From assembly GCA_022447625.1 (NCBI GenBank), contig JAKVAX010000009.1, forward strand, positions 1-64,000: DNA of 64,000 nt, in the 5' to 3' direction. The notes below the pieces were generated by a model. That model was not told the DNA's origin. It worked only from the letters and a program-made list of their open reading frames with translations, and made no database searches. Positions 27,006 to 38,578 of the stretch are shown here, piece by piece (positions within the stretch are counted from its first letter, which is position 1; every line of letters begins with the position of its first letter). This DNA comes from Flavobacteriales bacterium. GTDB lineage: Bacteria > Bacteroidota > Bacteroidia > Flavobacteriales_D > Sanyastnellaceae. Both the position numbers and the translations under genes were made by a program.

Positions 27006-30000
27006 ATGCGCAAGAATCCATCCATCGGGATACTGACTGTCGCTCTGCTTTTTAGTATGACATCCTTCGCTCAGAAGACGGCTACTTATGTAGCACCTGA
27101 TCGAATGTACCGGGATGCTGTAGATCTCTTTGATAAAGAGAAATACGCAGCGGCTCAAGATAAATTTGAGCAATACATTGCAGACGATCCGAATGAACAT
27201 TCTGAACGTTCAATCAATGCAGAATACTATGCCGGTCTTTGTGCGATGTATCTCTTTCATAAAGATGCTGAGTACCGCCTCGAAACTTTCGTAGCTGATC
27301 ATCCTGAGAGTCCTTGGGTTCGTCAGGTGTTCTACGAGCTCGCGAGTTATAACTATCGTCGAAAGCGCTACAAAAAGGCCTTGGACTGGTTTGAGCAAAC
27401 CGATCCTCGTGTACTTCCGGCAAGCAAGCAAACCGAATTCAAATTCAAGCGCGGACATTCATACTTCGAGCAGGAGCAGCTCGAAGCAGCGCGTCAAGAC
27501 TTCTATGAAGTAAAAGACACTGAAGGAGACTTTGGTGTTCCATCAACCTACTACTACAGCCACATTGTCTACAAGCAAGGTGATTACGAAACAGCACTCG
27601 ATGGCTTCAAGAAGTTGGAGAAGGATCCGAACTTCGCCCCGATTGTTCCATACTACATCACACAGATCTTGTACAAACAAGGGAGATACGATGAAGTATT
27701 GACCTACGCTCCTACTTTCCTTGATTCTTCGAACGTATCGAATACGAAGAGACTTCCTGAGATTTCACGACTGATCGGAGATTCTTACTACCGCGAATCA
27801 CAGTATGAAGAAGCCATTCCATACCTAGAGTTGTATCACAACGAGATTAACAAGAAGGACAAAAGCCGAGAGGATTTCTTCCAGATGGGTTACTGCTTCT
27901 ATCAGACAGGGAAATTCCAAGAAGCGCTAGAGTACTTAAATGAATCGTCAAAAGAAGATGACGAACTCGGACAGAGCTCTATCTACCATATGGCGGATTG
28001 TTACTTGAAACTTGATCAAAAGCCATACGCTCGAACGGCATTCCGCGAAGCGTCAGAAATGAATCACAACTTTGAGATTAAAGAAGACGCCCTGTTCAAC
28101 TACGCGAAGCTGGCTTTTGAGCTTTCATACAACCCATTTGACGAAGCCATTACTGCCTTCGAATCCTACTTGGTTGAATACCCTGAGTCTCCTCGTCGTG
28201 AAGAGGCTTACGAGTTCTTGTTGAATGTTTATATGAAGACTAAGGCCTATGCTAAGGCACTTGAGTCGCTTGACCGAATTGAAAACAAAGACACACGCAC
28301 GAAAGAAGCTTACCAAGTAGTAGCTTTCAATCAGGGCGTGGAACTTTTCAAAGCAGGTAACTACACCCAAGCCGAGTCATTCTTCTCGAAGGTGAACACC
28401 TATCCTGTGAATGCAGCGCTGACCGCTGAATCTATGTTCTGGCTTGCAGAAATTGCTTACAACGAAAAGGCGTACACAAAAGCTACCGGGTTGTACAATC
28501 AGTTCTTAAAAGAGCCTGGTGGATACCAAAGTCCGTACTACAACGAAGCCAACTACGGTGCCGGTTACAGCCTTTTCAATCAGCGCAAATACGTATCAGC
28601 TGCTTCTTCTTTCAGAAAATACGTTGATCAATTCAAAGGCGATGATATGAAGCGTAAGAATGATGCGTTGCTTCGTGTGGGTGATTGCTATTACGTTAAC
28701 AAGCAGTATGACTTAGCTATTGAATATTATGATCGCGCTATCGCGGAAGCTCAGTTCAATGAAGACTATGCCATGTATCAGAAAGCCATCTGTTACGGCT
28801 TGAAAGACGACAATGGAAGCGAGATCGCGACCTTGAAGAAAATCATCGATACTCAGACTGATTCAAAATTCACAGAAGCAGCGAAGTACCAGCTTGGAAA
28901 GAGTTACCTAGAAGCTAACAATCCGGGCGAAGCCCGCTTTTGGTTTGAGAACATTCTTCAGGAACACCCGAACAGTGCTTATGTGAAGAATAGTCTCCTG
29001 GATCTGTGTCTTGTTTATCTCAAGCTAGGCAACAATCAGAAAGTGGTTGAGCTTTGGAACCAAATCAAGACCACCTATCCGAATGATGAGGTGACCATTG
29101 ATGCATTCAACTTGGTGGAGAATATCCTACTTGAAGAAGGCTTGATGGACGAGCTTCCTGATAACCTTGGTTTGACGGATGCAGACATTGAGAAGAAAAT
29201 ATACAATGCAGCGGCAGACTTCGCCATTTCTGGCGATTGCGCTACAGCTATTTCCAAACTCGAAGAGTACTTGAGAAAGTACCAGCCTGGCATCTACGCT
29301 ACACCTGCGAATTACTACATCGCAAGCTGCTACTTCGAGCAAGGGAATACTGAACAGGCATTGAACAGTTACAACTATGTCATCACTCAACCGGTGAGCG
29401 ACTTCACCGAAGAATCACTCATTGCTGCAGCAACGATCAACTACAACAATCGTAACTATCAGCAAGCGTTGAACCACTACATCGAACTTGAAGGCGTCGC
29501 TTCACTCGAGAAAAACGAACTCGAAGCTCAGATTGGTCAAATGCGCTGTCACTACCTTCTCGGACAAGTTGACTACGCTCTTCAATATGCTGAGAAAGTG
29601 ATCCTGAATGAAGGAACACCAGATGAAATCCTCACTACTGCTCACCTATGGAAAGGGCGTATCCTTCAGGAGCAAGGGAAATTTGACGACGCATACTACG
29701 ACTATGTCGAAGTAGTGAAGCGCGGAGGCAAACAAGGTGCCGAAGCGAAATTTCACATGGCTGAAATCGCTTACGCGAAAGAAGCTTATAAAGCAGCGGA
29801 AACAGAGATTTTCGAATTGATTGAAAACTTCTCTGCTTATGCGGAATGGAAGTTCAAAGGCTTCCTCCTTCTTTCAGACGTATACATCGGTTTGGAAGAT
29901 CTATTCCAGGCTAGAGTGACACTCGAAACCATCCTAGACAATGTCTCTGAGAGTTGGGTTGTCATGGAGGCAGAGAATAAACTACAAGCCCTCGAAGCAT

Positions 30001-30077
30001 TGGAGAACCAGGAAACCCGAGGAGCTGAAGAACCGGAAGAAGAAATTGAGATCGACCTCAACGAAGACAATAAATAG
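27006..30077 (+). CDS. large secreted TPR-repeat protein
   Basis: About 1023 residues from the ATG at 27006, which gives a signal peptide ending SFAQ. The longer start at 26934 does not. Almost the whole protein consists of TPR-type helical repeats, recognisable by recurring A-x-x-x-F/Y and P-N/D/E-S phrases (for example DPNEHSERSINAEYYAGLC, HPESPWVRQVFYELASYNY, EHPNSAYVKNSLLDLCL), ending in an acidic tail. It is likely a periplasmic or outer-membrane-attached scaffold. The outer-membrane protein gene follows after seven bases, and I infer a two-gene operon in which the TPR protein may serve the barrel. Confidence 0.8.
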   Translation: MRKNPSIGILTVALLFSMTSFAQKTATYVAPDRMYRDAVDLFDKEKYAAAQDKFEQYIADDPNEHSERSINAEYYAGLCAMYLFHKDAEYRLETFVADHPESPWVRQVFYELASYNYRRKRYKKALDWFEQTDPRVLPASKQTEFKFKRGHSYFEQEQLEAARQDFYEVKDTEGDFGVPSTYYYSHIVYKQGDYETALDGFKKLEKDPNFAPIVPYYITQILYKQGRYDEVLTYAPTFLDSSNVSNTKRLPEISRLIGDSYYRESQYEEAIPYLELYHNEINKKDKSREDFFQMGYCFYQTGKFQEALEYLNESSKEDDELGQSSIYHMADCYLKLDQKPYARTAFREASEMNHNFEIKEDALFNYAKLAFELSYNPFDEAITAFESYLVEYPESPRREEAYEFLLNVYMKTKAYAKALESLDRIENKDTRTKEAYQVVAFNQGVELFKAGNYTQAESFFSKVNTYPVNAALTAESMFWLAEIAYNEKAYTKATGLYNQFLKEPGGYQSPYYNEANYGAGYSLFNQRKYVSAASSFRKYVDQFKGDDMKRKNDALLRVGDCYYVNKQYDLAIEYYDRAIAEAQFNEDYAMYQKAICYGLKDDNGSEIATLKKIIDTQTDSKFTEAAKYQLGKSYLEANNPGEARFWFENILQEHPNSAYVKNSLLDLCLVYLKLGNNQKVVELWNQIKTTYPNDEVTIDAFNLVENILLEEGLMDELPDNLGLTDADIEKKIYNAAADFAISGDCATAISKLEEYLRKYQPGIYATPANYYIASCYFEQGNTEQALNSYNYVITQPVSDFTEESLIAAATINYNNRNYQQALNHYIELEGVASLEKNELEAQIGQMRCHYLLGQVDYALQYAEKVILNEGTPDEILTTAHLWKGRILQEQGKFDDAYYDYVEVVKRGGKQGAEAKFHMAEIAYAKEAYKAAETEIFELIENFSAYAEWKFKGFLLLSDVYIGLEDLFQARVTLETILDNVSESWVVMEAENKLQALEALENQETRGAEEPEEEIEIDLNEDNK

Positions 30078-30084
30078 TACGGCC

Positions 30085-31785
30085 ATGAAGAAGTATATCA
30101 CATATAGCCTCACCGTTGCTCTAGCCATCATTTGTGGAACCGGAGCCTGGGCTCAAGAAGATACCTTGAGCATGGACGTGACCTTCACAGGTACTCAAGA
30201 ACTGTTTTTGAAGAATGCTGCCAAGCAACAAGCTTGGCCCAAAATCAAAGAATCAGTGGTGGAGATTCCATCGATCAAGTATACTTTGATTCCAAACAAA
30301 CAGCAAGTTTCGATTCAACCCAAATTGATTGAACCTGCGAAGGTCTTGGTAGAATCGAAGTTGACGAAGCTGTACAAAGGACATGTCCGCGCTGGGTTTG
30401 GTTTGTATACCACGCCCCTTCTTGATCTCCACTACATGGATGGACGATCACGAAACGGAGTGTGGGGAGTAAACTACTACCACTTGAGTAGTGCCGGTGG
30501 GGTTGCTCTCGAAGATTCGATTCCAGATAGTTTCTCAACGAACTCAGTGCGTCTTTGGGGACGTAAATTCCTCAAGAAACATGCGATTGAAGGCGCTTTC
30601 GAATGGGACCGTGATGTGGTGAACTACTACGGCTTCGATCCTTACCTGAACTGGGATGCTGATATCTCGGACACAAAACAGCGATTCAATAACATTCAGG
30701 GAGACCTGCAATTGATTAGCTACCATCGCGATTCAAGCCAAGTGAATTACCACGGTGGTATTAAGTTCCGCAATTTCAGAGATTTGGATGACGGAGTGGA
30801 AAACAATGTAGATGTCCGCACCCACCTCAGAACTACAAAAGGAACTGAGACATACCACGGTGATATCTCCATCAATTACAATGACTACACCTTCACGAAT
30901 CTGAATGACAGTACCGAAGGCAACCAAGATCAAGTATTGATTCAGGTGGCACCTCAAATTCAGACCCGTATTGGGAATTTCATGGTAAATGTAGGAGCCG
31001 GGATTTGGATCGATGCACAGAGTGAGCGTCCGTTCCACTTCTACCCTCTTGCTGAGGCGAGCTACAGCCTTCTTGATGACCTCTTCATTCCTTATGTTGG
31101 GGTTCAAGGACGTGTAGAACAGAACACCTACCGCAGCATCACAGATGACAACCCATTCGTATTGAATGATATTGAAATCAAGAATACGAACCGTCGTCTT
31201 GAACTCTTCGGAGGAATTCGCGGAACCCTGTCTTCGACAACAAGCTTCAATGCACGACTATCTACGACACGTTTTGAAGACTACATGTACTTCGTGAATG
31301 ACTCAACCTACAGCCCAGGATCACGTTTCTTCGCGCTGTACGACGATCTAACCGTATTCAACCTTCGTGGAGAAGTGAGCATCAACAATGGCGAAAAGCT
31401 TCATATGCAATTGCGAGGAGATTACTTCTTGTACAGCACCGATGAAGAAGAACACCCATGGTACCAGCCAACTACGCGTGTTACAGTGACTACTTCGTAT
31501 AATTTGGTAGATAAACTGGTATTGAACCTCGATATCTTCACTGAAGGACAGCGTAAGGCGAAGTCACTTGTACAACATCAAGACGGCACGCTTGAAAGTG
31601 ACGGCAGCTACACAGTAGATCTGAAAGGATACGCTGATGTGAATCTTGGCGTTGAATACCGTTACTCGAAGCGCTTGAGTGCTTGGGTTCGATTCAACAA
31701 CATGTTCGCCGCAAGATACCAGCAATGGTCTCCGTACAATGTACAGCGATTCAATGCGATGCTTGGAGCGAGCTATTCGTTCTAA
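30085..31785 (+). CDS. outer-membrane beta-barrel protein (TonB-receptor-like barrel without plug)
   Basis: About 566 residues from the ATG at 30085, with a signal peptide ending AWAQ. After about 100 residues the sequence alternates in barrel fashion (VRAGFGLYTTPLLDLHYM, GVWGVNYYHLSS, many later strands) and ends with the aromatic GASYSF. I see no TonB box or plug domain. It is co-transcribed with the TPR protein and is probably a specialised porin or assembly factor. The stop abuts the stop of the convergent kinase gene with no gap. Confidence 0.72.
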   Translation: MKKYITYSLTVALAIICGTGAWAQEDTLSMDVTFTGTQELFLKNAAKQQAWPKIKESVVEIPSIKYTLIPNKQQVSIQPKLIEPAKVLVESKLTKLYKGHVRAGFGLYTTPLLDLHYMDGRSRNGVWGVNYYHLSSAGGVALEDSIPDSFSTNSVRLWGRKFLKKHAIEGAFEWDRDVVNYYGFDPYLNWDADISDTKQRFNNIQGDLQLISYHRDSSQVNYHGGIKFRNFRDLDDGVENNVDVRTHLRTTKGTETYHGDISINYNDYTFTNLNDSTEGNQDQVLIQVAPQIQTRIGNFMVNVGAGIWIDAQSERPFHFYPLAEASYSLLDDLFIPYVGVQGRVEQNTYRSITDDNPFVLNDIEIKNTNRRLELFGGIRGTLSSTTSFNARLSTTRFEDYMYFVNDSTYSPGSRFFALYDDLTVFNLRGEVSINNGEKLHMQLRGDYFLYSTDEEEHPWYQPTTRVTVTTSYNLVDKLVLNLDIFTEGQRKAKSLVQHQDGTLESDGSYTVDLKGYADVNLGVEYRYSKRLSAWVRFNNMFAARYQQWSPYNVQRFNAMLGASYSF

Positions 31786-33750
31786 TTAGAGATAACTGCG
31801 GATAAGTTCCGCTAGGACTAGAGGCTTAAAAGGCTTGGTGATGATCTTGTTCATTCCAACCTCGTAGGCCTTTTGTTCTGTTCGGTCTGAAACATCAGCA
31901 GTGAATCCTAGGATTGGAAGATCATCATAGGCACCGTGATTCCTGAGGTGCTGAGTTGCCTCGAATCCATCCATAAAAGGCATTTGGATATCCATCAAAA
32001 CAATTCTAGGTGTGTGCTTGATGACTTCCTCTACAGCTTCCTTTCCGTTACTTGCTGAGCGCGTAACGGCTCCCCATTGTTTAAGGAAGGCTTCAGCCAC
32101 TTTGAGGTTAATCTCGTTATCATCGACGATCAGAATGTCTACACCATTTAAATCAAATTGATGCGGTTGCTGGTCTGTGGGAACTTCGAGCTCCTGTTCT
32201 GATATTTTAAAAGGAATTCGAACTGTGAAAACAGATCCCATACCTACTTGGCTTTCTACCTCAATATTTCCACCCTGGAGTTCAACCAATCGCTTTGTAA
32301 TCGAAAGACCTAAACCAGTTCCACCTTCAGGACGATAAACATTCCTATTGACTTGTTCAAAGGCGTCAAAGATAGAATGCAGATCTTCAGGGGGAATTCC
32401 TTCTCCGGTGTCAGAAACAACCAATCGGATGAGGGCTGTTTCATCTGTAGCATATTCAATTCCGACGCTGAGACTAACCGAACCCCGGTGTGTAAACTTC
32501 AAGGCATTACTGATCAGGTTATTCAAGATCTGCTGCAGACGAAGTTCGTCTCCGATCACAACCAAATCTTGAGGGAAATCTACATGACAAGCACAGTCAA
32601 TCCCTTTTTCCATTGCCTTTGGACCGTGAGTTGCCTTGATATTCTGAACCTGGTCAAGTAGGTTAAATGGAAGTGATTTAAAGGCAAATCGCTCTGCCTC
32701 AATTTTCTCGAAATCGAGAATATCGTTCACCAGACCTAGGAGATTATTCGCACTGAAATCGATCATTGAAATGAACTCTTTCTGTTTCTCGCTTAGTTCT
32801 GTTGACTGCATCAAGCGCGCCAGAGATACCACTGCATGTATAGGTGTGCGAATCTCATGACTCATCACCGACAAAAACTCGTCTTTCGCCTTGTTCGCTT
32901 TCTCTGCTTGTTGCTTTGCCTTCTGGAGATCGGTTACATCCGTTGCATAAACATTCACGACTCTTCGTTCAGCAATGGGCACTATGATGACCTGGTACTG
33001 CTTTTTGCCTGCGATAATCACCGTTTCTTTTCGGTTTCTCTCGTCAATGGAGTTTTTAACTAACGATTTGACCTTGTCGAATTGACTCGGGTCATCTGAA
33101 ATCAATATGGCTTCGAGCAGTTGTTTTGACTCATCATTGGCAAGGAGAAGCTCACCTTCGTAACTAATCTTGAAAACGGGGTTCGGATTCTCAGTGTGAA
33201 GTCTGGCATTTTCGCGGTTTTCTTCCTCCACCAAATTGCGTGCAATTTTCTGTGCCGAGATGATTGCAATGTTACGCACCACACGTTCATGATGCGAGGT
33301 AAAGAACCCGGGGTCTGGATGTTCGCTATCAATAACCCCAATCACCTTTCCTTCAGAAATAATAGGCACCGCCAATTCGGATGCACGCGCGAGGTCGTCA
33401 ACGATGTAACGCTTGTCTTGGCTTACATCTTGAACGAGCTCTGGTTTACCTGTCAGAGCAACAGAACCAACAATACCTTTTCCAATAGGGATTTCGATCG
33501 GCTGAAAAACCTTTCGATAATCTTGGCGTTTGTTACCGAATGCCGCTTTCTGAACAAGCATTCCGCATTGTTCGTCTACAATATAGAGCACACAATCAAC
33601 GAAGCCCAAACGGTGTACACAGTTCTCCGCAATGTCCCATAGTATATCATCAACGGAATTCTGCTGAAATATTGATACTGCGAAATACTCAATTACCTTT
33701 AAGTGCTCCTCAAGTTGTTCGGCCGAATGCTTAATCTCACGATGTGGCAT
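31786..33750 (-). CDS. GAF-containing hybrid histidine kinase
   Basis: A 654-residue soluble sensor. A GAF domain lies at about 16-170 (with PIGKGIVGSVALTGKPELVQDV), a PAS-like linker at about 185-275, HisKA with phosphoacceptor H298 (MSHEIRTP), HATPase_c at about 400-515 with DTGEGIPPEDL and GGTGLGLSI, and a C-terminal receiver at about 533-654 with phosphoacceptor D587. No membrane segment is seen, so the signal is probably a small cytoplasmic ligand or redox state. No output gene lies next to it. It shares its short 5' region with gyrB on the other strand. Confidence 0.9.
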   Translation of the reverse strand: MPHREIKHSAEQLEEHLKVIEYFAVSIFQQNSVDDILWDIAENCVHRLGFVDCVLYIVDEQCGMLVQKAAFGNKRQDYRKVFQPIEIPIGKGIVGSVALTGKPELVQDVSQDKRYIVDDLARASELAVPIISEGKVIGVIDSEHPDPGFFTSHHERVVRNIAIISAQKIARNLVEEENRENARLHTENPNPVFKISYEGELLLANDESKQLLEAILISDDPSQFDKVKSLVKNSIDERNRKETVIIAGKKQYQVIIVPIAERRVVNVYATDVTDLQKAKQQAEKANKAKDEFLSVMSHEIRTPIHAVVSLARLMQSTELSEKQKEFISMIDFSANNLLGLVNDILDFEKIEAERFAFKSLPFNLLDQVQNIKATHGPKAMEKGIDCACHVDFPQDLVVIGDELRLQQILNNLISNALKFTHRGSVSLSVGIEYATDETALIRLVVSDTGEGIPPEDLHSIFDAFEQVNRNVYRPEGGTGLGLSITKRLVELQGGNIEVESQVGMGSVFTVRIPFKISEQELEVPTDQQPHQFDLNGVDILIVDDNEINLKVAEAFLKQWGAVTRSASNGKEAVEEVIKHTPRIVLMDIQMPFMDGFEATQHLRNHGAYDDLPILGFTADVSDRTEQKAYEVGMNKIITKPFKPLVLAELIRSYL

Positions 33751-33879
33751 AGCGCTTCGAAAATAGGCAAAATGACCTTGGATTTGCCAATTTTTTCAAG
33801 AGTTACTCAACTATCAGACACCGACTTACACATAAGCGTGGAAAAGTGTGCCAAAAATGTTGAAAAATGCCAGAATTGA

Positions 33880-35940
<2,061 letters not shown>

Positions 35941-35961
35941 TTCGATAAATGATTCATGAAG

Positions 35962-35986
35962 AAGGGCGGGTTTTCCTGCCCTTTTT
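35962..35986 (+). terminator. rho-independent terminator after gyrB
   Basis: GGGC-GGG, loop TTTT, CC-GCCC hairpin with flanking A and T pairs, and a T-rich tail, 22 bases after the gyrB stop and before the SDR ATG. Confidence 0.8.
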
Positions 35987-36012
35987 CTTTTGCTGTACCT
36001 TGCGACACCAAT

Positions 36013-36813
36013 ATGAAATCTTTCTACGAAAACAAACACGTCTGGATCACTGGTGCCTCTTCTGGAATTGGAAAAGCACTGACGCAGACATTGTCATCAT
36101 ACGGTGCCCGGCTCATTATCTCGTCACGTCGTGAAGAAGCGTTGAAGGAAGTAAGAGAGACATGTGCCTTCCCCGAAAAAATTGGCATTCTCCCACTTGA
36201 TTTAGCAGATGGAGATTCGCTACCTGAAAAAGTCGCGATCGCTATCGGCATGGCTGGAGGACAGATTGACATGATGGTCCACAACGGCGGAATCAGTCAA
36301 CGTTCCTTGGTGAAGGATACTGATATCTCCGTTGACCGTAAGGTCATGGAGATAGACTATTTTGGGACGGTCGCACTCACCAAAGCGCTATTACCTCACT
36401 TTTTAGAGAATCAAAGCGGACACTTCGCTGTAGTGACAAGCTTGATGGGAGTCTTCTCTTCTCCAATGAGATCAGGCTACTGCGCTGCAAAACATGCCCT
36501 CCATGGATTTTTCGATGCCTTACGTGCTGAACATCACGAGGATAACATTTACGTCTCGATTATTTGTCCAGGCTTTATTCGCACAGAGATTTCTAAGAAT
36601 GCACTGGTCGGAGATGGGTCAAAACAAGAGACTATGGACCAAGCCACCGACAAGGGATTGACCCCTGAGCAATGTGCGCAACGAATGGCTAAAGCCATTA
36701 GCAAACGCAAGCCTGAAATTTATGTCGGAAAAAAGGAAATTTTGGCAATTTATTTAAAGCGTTGGATGCCAGGTGTATTGCGCCGAATTATAAGAAAAGC
36801 AGCGGTCACATAA
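36013..36813 (+). CDS. short-chain dehydrogenase/reductase
   Basis: 266 residues from the ATG at 36013. An in-frame ATG at 35956 lies inside the terminator. The NAD(P)-binding motif TGASSGIG is at 13-20, and catalytic Ser143, Tyr156 and Lys160 (YCAAK) are in the standard arrangement. The C-terminal stretch (EIYVGKKEILAIYLKRWMPGVLRRIIRK) looks membrane-associating, as in the DHRS7/dehydrogenase-reductase group, so the substrate may be a lipid or sterol-like carbonyl. This is inference. The gene stands between gyrB and the degenerate ABC gene. Confidence 0.88.
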   Translation: MKSFYENKHVWITGASSGIGKALTQTLSSYGARLIISSRREEALKEVRETCAFPEKIGILPLDLADGDSLPEKVAIAIGMAGGQIDMMVHNGGISQRSLVKDTDISVDRKVMEIDYFGTVALTKALLPHFLENQSGHFAVVTSLMGVFSSPMRSGYCAAKHALHGFFDALRAEHHEDNIYVSIICPGFIRTEISKNALVGDGSKQETMDQATDKGLTPEQCAQRMAKAISKRKPEIYVGKKEILAIYLKRWMPGVLRRIIRKAAVT

Positions 36814-36859
36814 CCCCGCCTTGGTAGGAACAATTCTACCTTAACGTTGTTTCATCCCG

Positions 36860-36867
36860 TAAATTTG
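36860..36867 (+). promoter_or_regulatory. putative -7 element TAAATTTG
   Basis: An exact TAnnTTTG match with the GC extension (TAAATTTGCAGC), 34 bases before the start of the degenerate ABC protein. No good -33 element is seen. Confidence 0.5.
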
Positions 36868-36901
36868 CAGCTTCAGCGCAACACGCTACAGAGTCCGATT
36901 T

Positions 36902-38536
36902 ATGAGAAACAACCTAACGAACTCTTTACTGTCTCCTTGGCAACGTTTATGGAGACTACTCAACGGCGAGCGAAAACTACTTGGTAAGATCTTTCTTATC
37001 GCAGCTTTTGGAGGTCTTATTGGTCTCTCTCTTCCCCTCGGTATTCAGGCTATCATCAACTTCATTCAAGCAGGTCGTGTCAGCACCTCTTGGATCGTTC
37101 TGATATCCTTTGTACTTCTCGGAATCTTCTTTAGTGGATGGCTTCAAATTCGACAGCAGTGGCTAACGGAGTATCTGCAACAAAGAATCTTCAGTAAAGC
37201 CAGCATTGAATTCTCTGTACGCCTTCCTAAACTCTTGTTCAGAGAGCTTGAAAAAAGAAATCCTGCTGAGTTGATGAACCGTTTCTTCGACGTCTTGACG
37301 TTGCAGAAAGGGATCAGTAAATTGATTATTGATTTTTCTACAGCCGTACTTCAGATCTTCTTCGGATTGATCCTTCTGGGCTTGTACCACCCCTTCTTTA
37401 TCCTCTTCGATTTCGCGCTTATCATCCTCATGTTCTTCCTCTTTAGAATGGCCATGAGGCGAGGACTCAACACGAGTATCCAAGAAAGTACTTGGAAATA
37501 CTCTGTTGTTCGATGGCTTGAAGAGGTGGCACTGAACCTTGAATCATTCAGAATGACACCTGCCACAACCATGGCAGAAAAGCAGACGGATAATCTCACT
37601 GATAAGTACCTCGATGCCCGCACAGAGCACTTCAAGGTACTTGTTCGACACTACATCGCTCTCCTCGTCTTTAAGCTGATCATTGCAGCAGGTCTCCTAC
37701 TTCTCGGTTCCCTGCTTGTAATCAACAACCAAATTGGAATTGGTCAGTTCGTAGCAGCCGAGATCGTTATCCTCTTGATTAGTTCTTCGGTAGAGAAGGT
37801 GATGTTGAACCTTGAGACAGTGTATGATGTCCTTACTGCCCTTGAGAAGGTAGGGTCAGTTACTGATTTGAAACTGGAACCAGGAGGAAGCATAAAGAAC
37901 CAATCGTCGAATGCTCCGCTCTTGAAAATGGAGGATGTCATTATCCAAGAAGACAATTACACTTCTCAACTTGAGATCGAGGAACTTCAGATAAATGAAG
38001 GGGATCGAGTCTTTATCAGCTATGAGCACCCCTTCTTGGTACGTACCATGGTGCAGCTTATCACGGCGCGTGACTGCAATTTCCAAGGGCATGTCCACTA
38101 TCGTGGGAAATCGTTGAAGACCTTCAACAAAGACCTCTACCGAATTTCTGTAGGTGAAATTTGGGGGCGTGACACTCTGTTCACTGATACGGTGTTTGAA
38201 AACATCCGTATGGGACGCGATATCCCGGATGAGTCTGTTGACAAGGTCTTGAACGAAATGGGACTCATCAAAGATGTGCGCTTCCTTCCAGAGGGAGAAA
38301 ACACGATGGTACTGCCCTTCTCGAACCTGCTGTCCAACTCATTGACGAAAGGAATTCTCTTAGCTCGTATGGTGGTTGATAAACCAGATATTCTAATCGT
38401 CGATGCTGAGCAATTGCCTTCTGATCCTGTGCGAAAGAAGCAGTTGTTGAATTACCTACTTGATCCAATCCATCCTTGGGCTTTGATATTCCTTGGAGAA
38501 ACGGATCCAGGGTCTGAGTTCTTCGATTTGCGATGA
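36902..38536 (+). CDS. ABC-exporter-like protein with degenerate ATPase domain
   Basis: A 544-residue type I exporter half: a six-helix transmembrane domain (about 25-300) then a nucleotide-binding-domain-like region (about 340-540). Walker A is missing: where GxxGxGKST should be, residues 371-383 read FISYEHPFLVRTM. The Q-loop and LSGGQ signature (477-482, LLSNSL) are also lost, and the switch His is replaced (FLGETD). Only a partial Walker B (ILIVDAE, 497-503) survives. The fold is still traceable through TLFTDTVFENI and FLPEGENTMV. It cannot hydrolyse ATP as a normal exporter would. The HlyD-type and TolC-type genes follow, so it is an export-system component, not a random relic. Confidence 0.85.
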   Translation: MRNNLTNSLLSPWQRLWRLLNGERKLLGKIFLIAAFGGLIGLSLPLGIQAIINFIQAGRVSTSWIVLISFVLLGIFFSGWLQIRQQWLTEYLQQRIFSKASIEFSVRLPKLLFRELEKRNPAELMNRFFDVLTLQKGISKLIIDFSTAVLQIFFGLILLGLYHPFFILFDFALIILMFFLFRMAMRRGLNTSIQESTWKYSVVRWLEEVALNLESFRMTPATTMAEKQTDNLTDKYLDARTEHFKVLVRHYIALLVFKLIIAAGLLLLGSLLVINNQIGIGQFVAAEIVILLISSSVEKVMLNLETVYDVLTALEKVGSVTDLKLEPGGSIKNQSSNAPLLKMEDVIIQEDNYTSQLEIEELQINEGDRVFISYEHPFLVRTMVQLITARDCNFQGHVHYRGKSLKTFNKDLYRISVGEIWGRDTLFTDTVFENIRMGRDIPDESVDKVLNEMGLIKDVRFLPEGENTMVLPFSNLLSNSLTKGILLARMVVDKPDILIVDAEQLPSDPVRKKQLLNYLLDPIHPWALIFLGETDPGSEFFDLR

Positions 38537-38578
38537 AAATATGACGACGGTGTTCTCCGTAAAGAAAGCTGATAGATT

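Noticed and set aside
35949-36012. Longer start for the short-chain dehydrogenase
   Set aside because: The extension runs through the gyrB terminator and lies outside the conserved Rossmann start.
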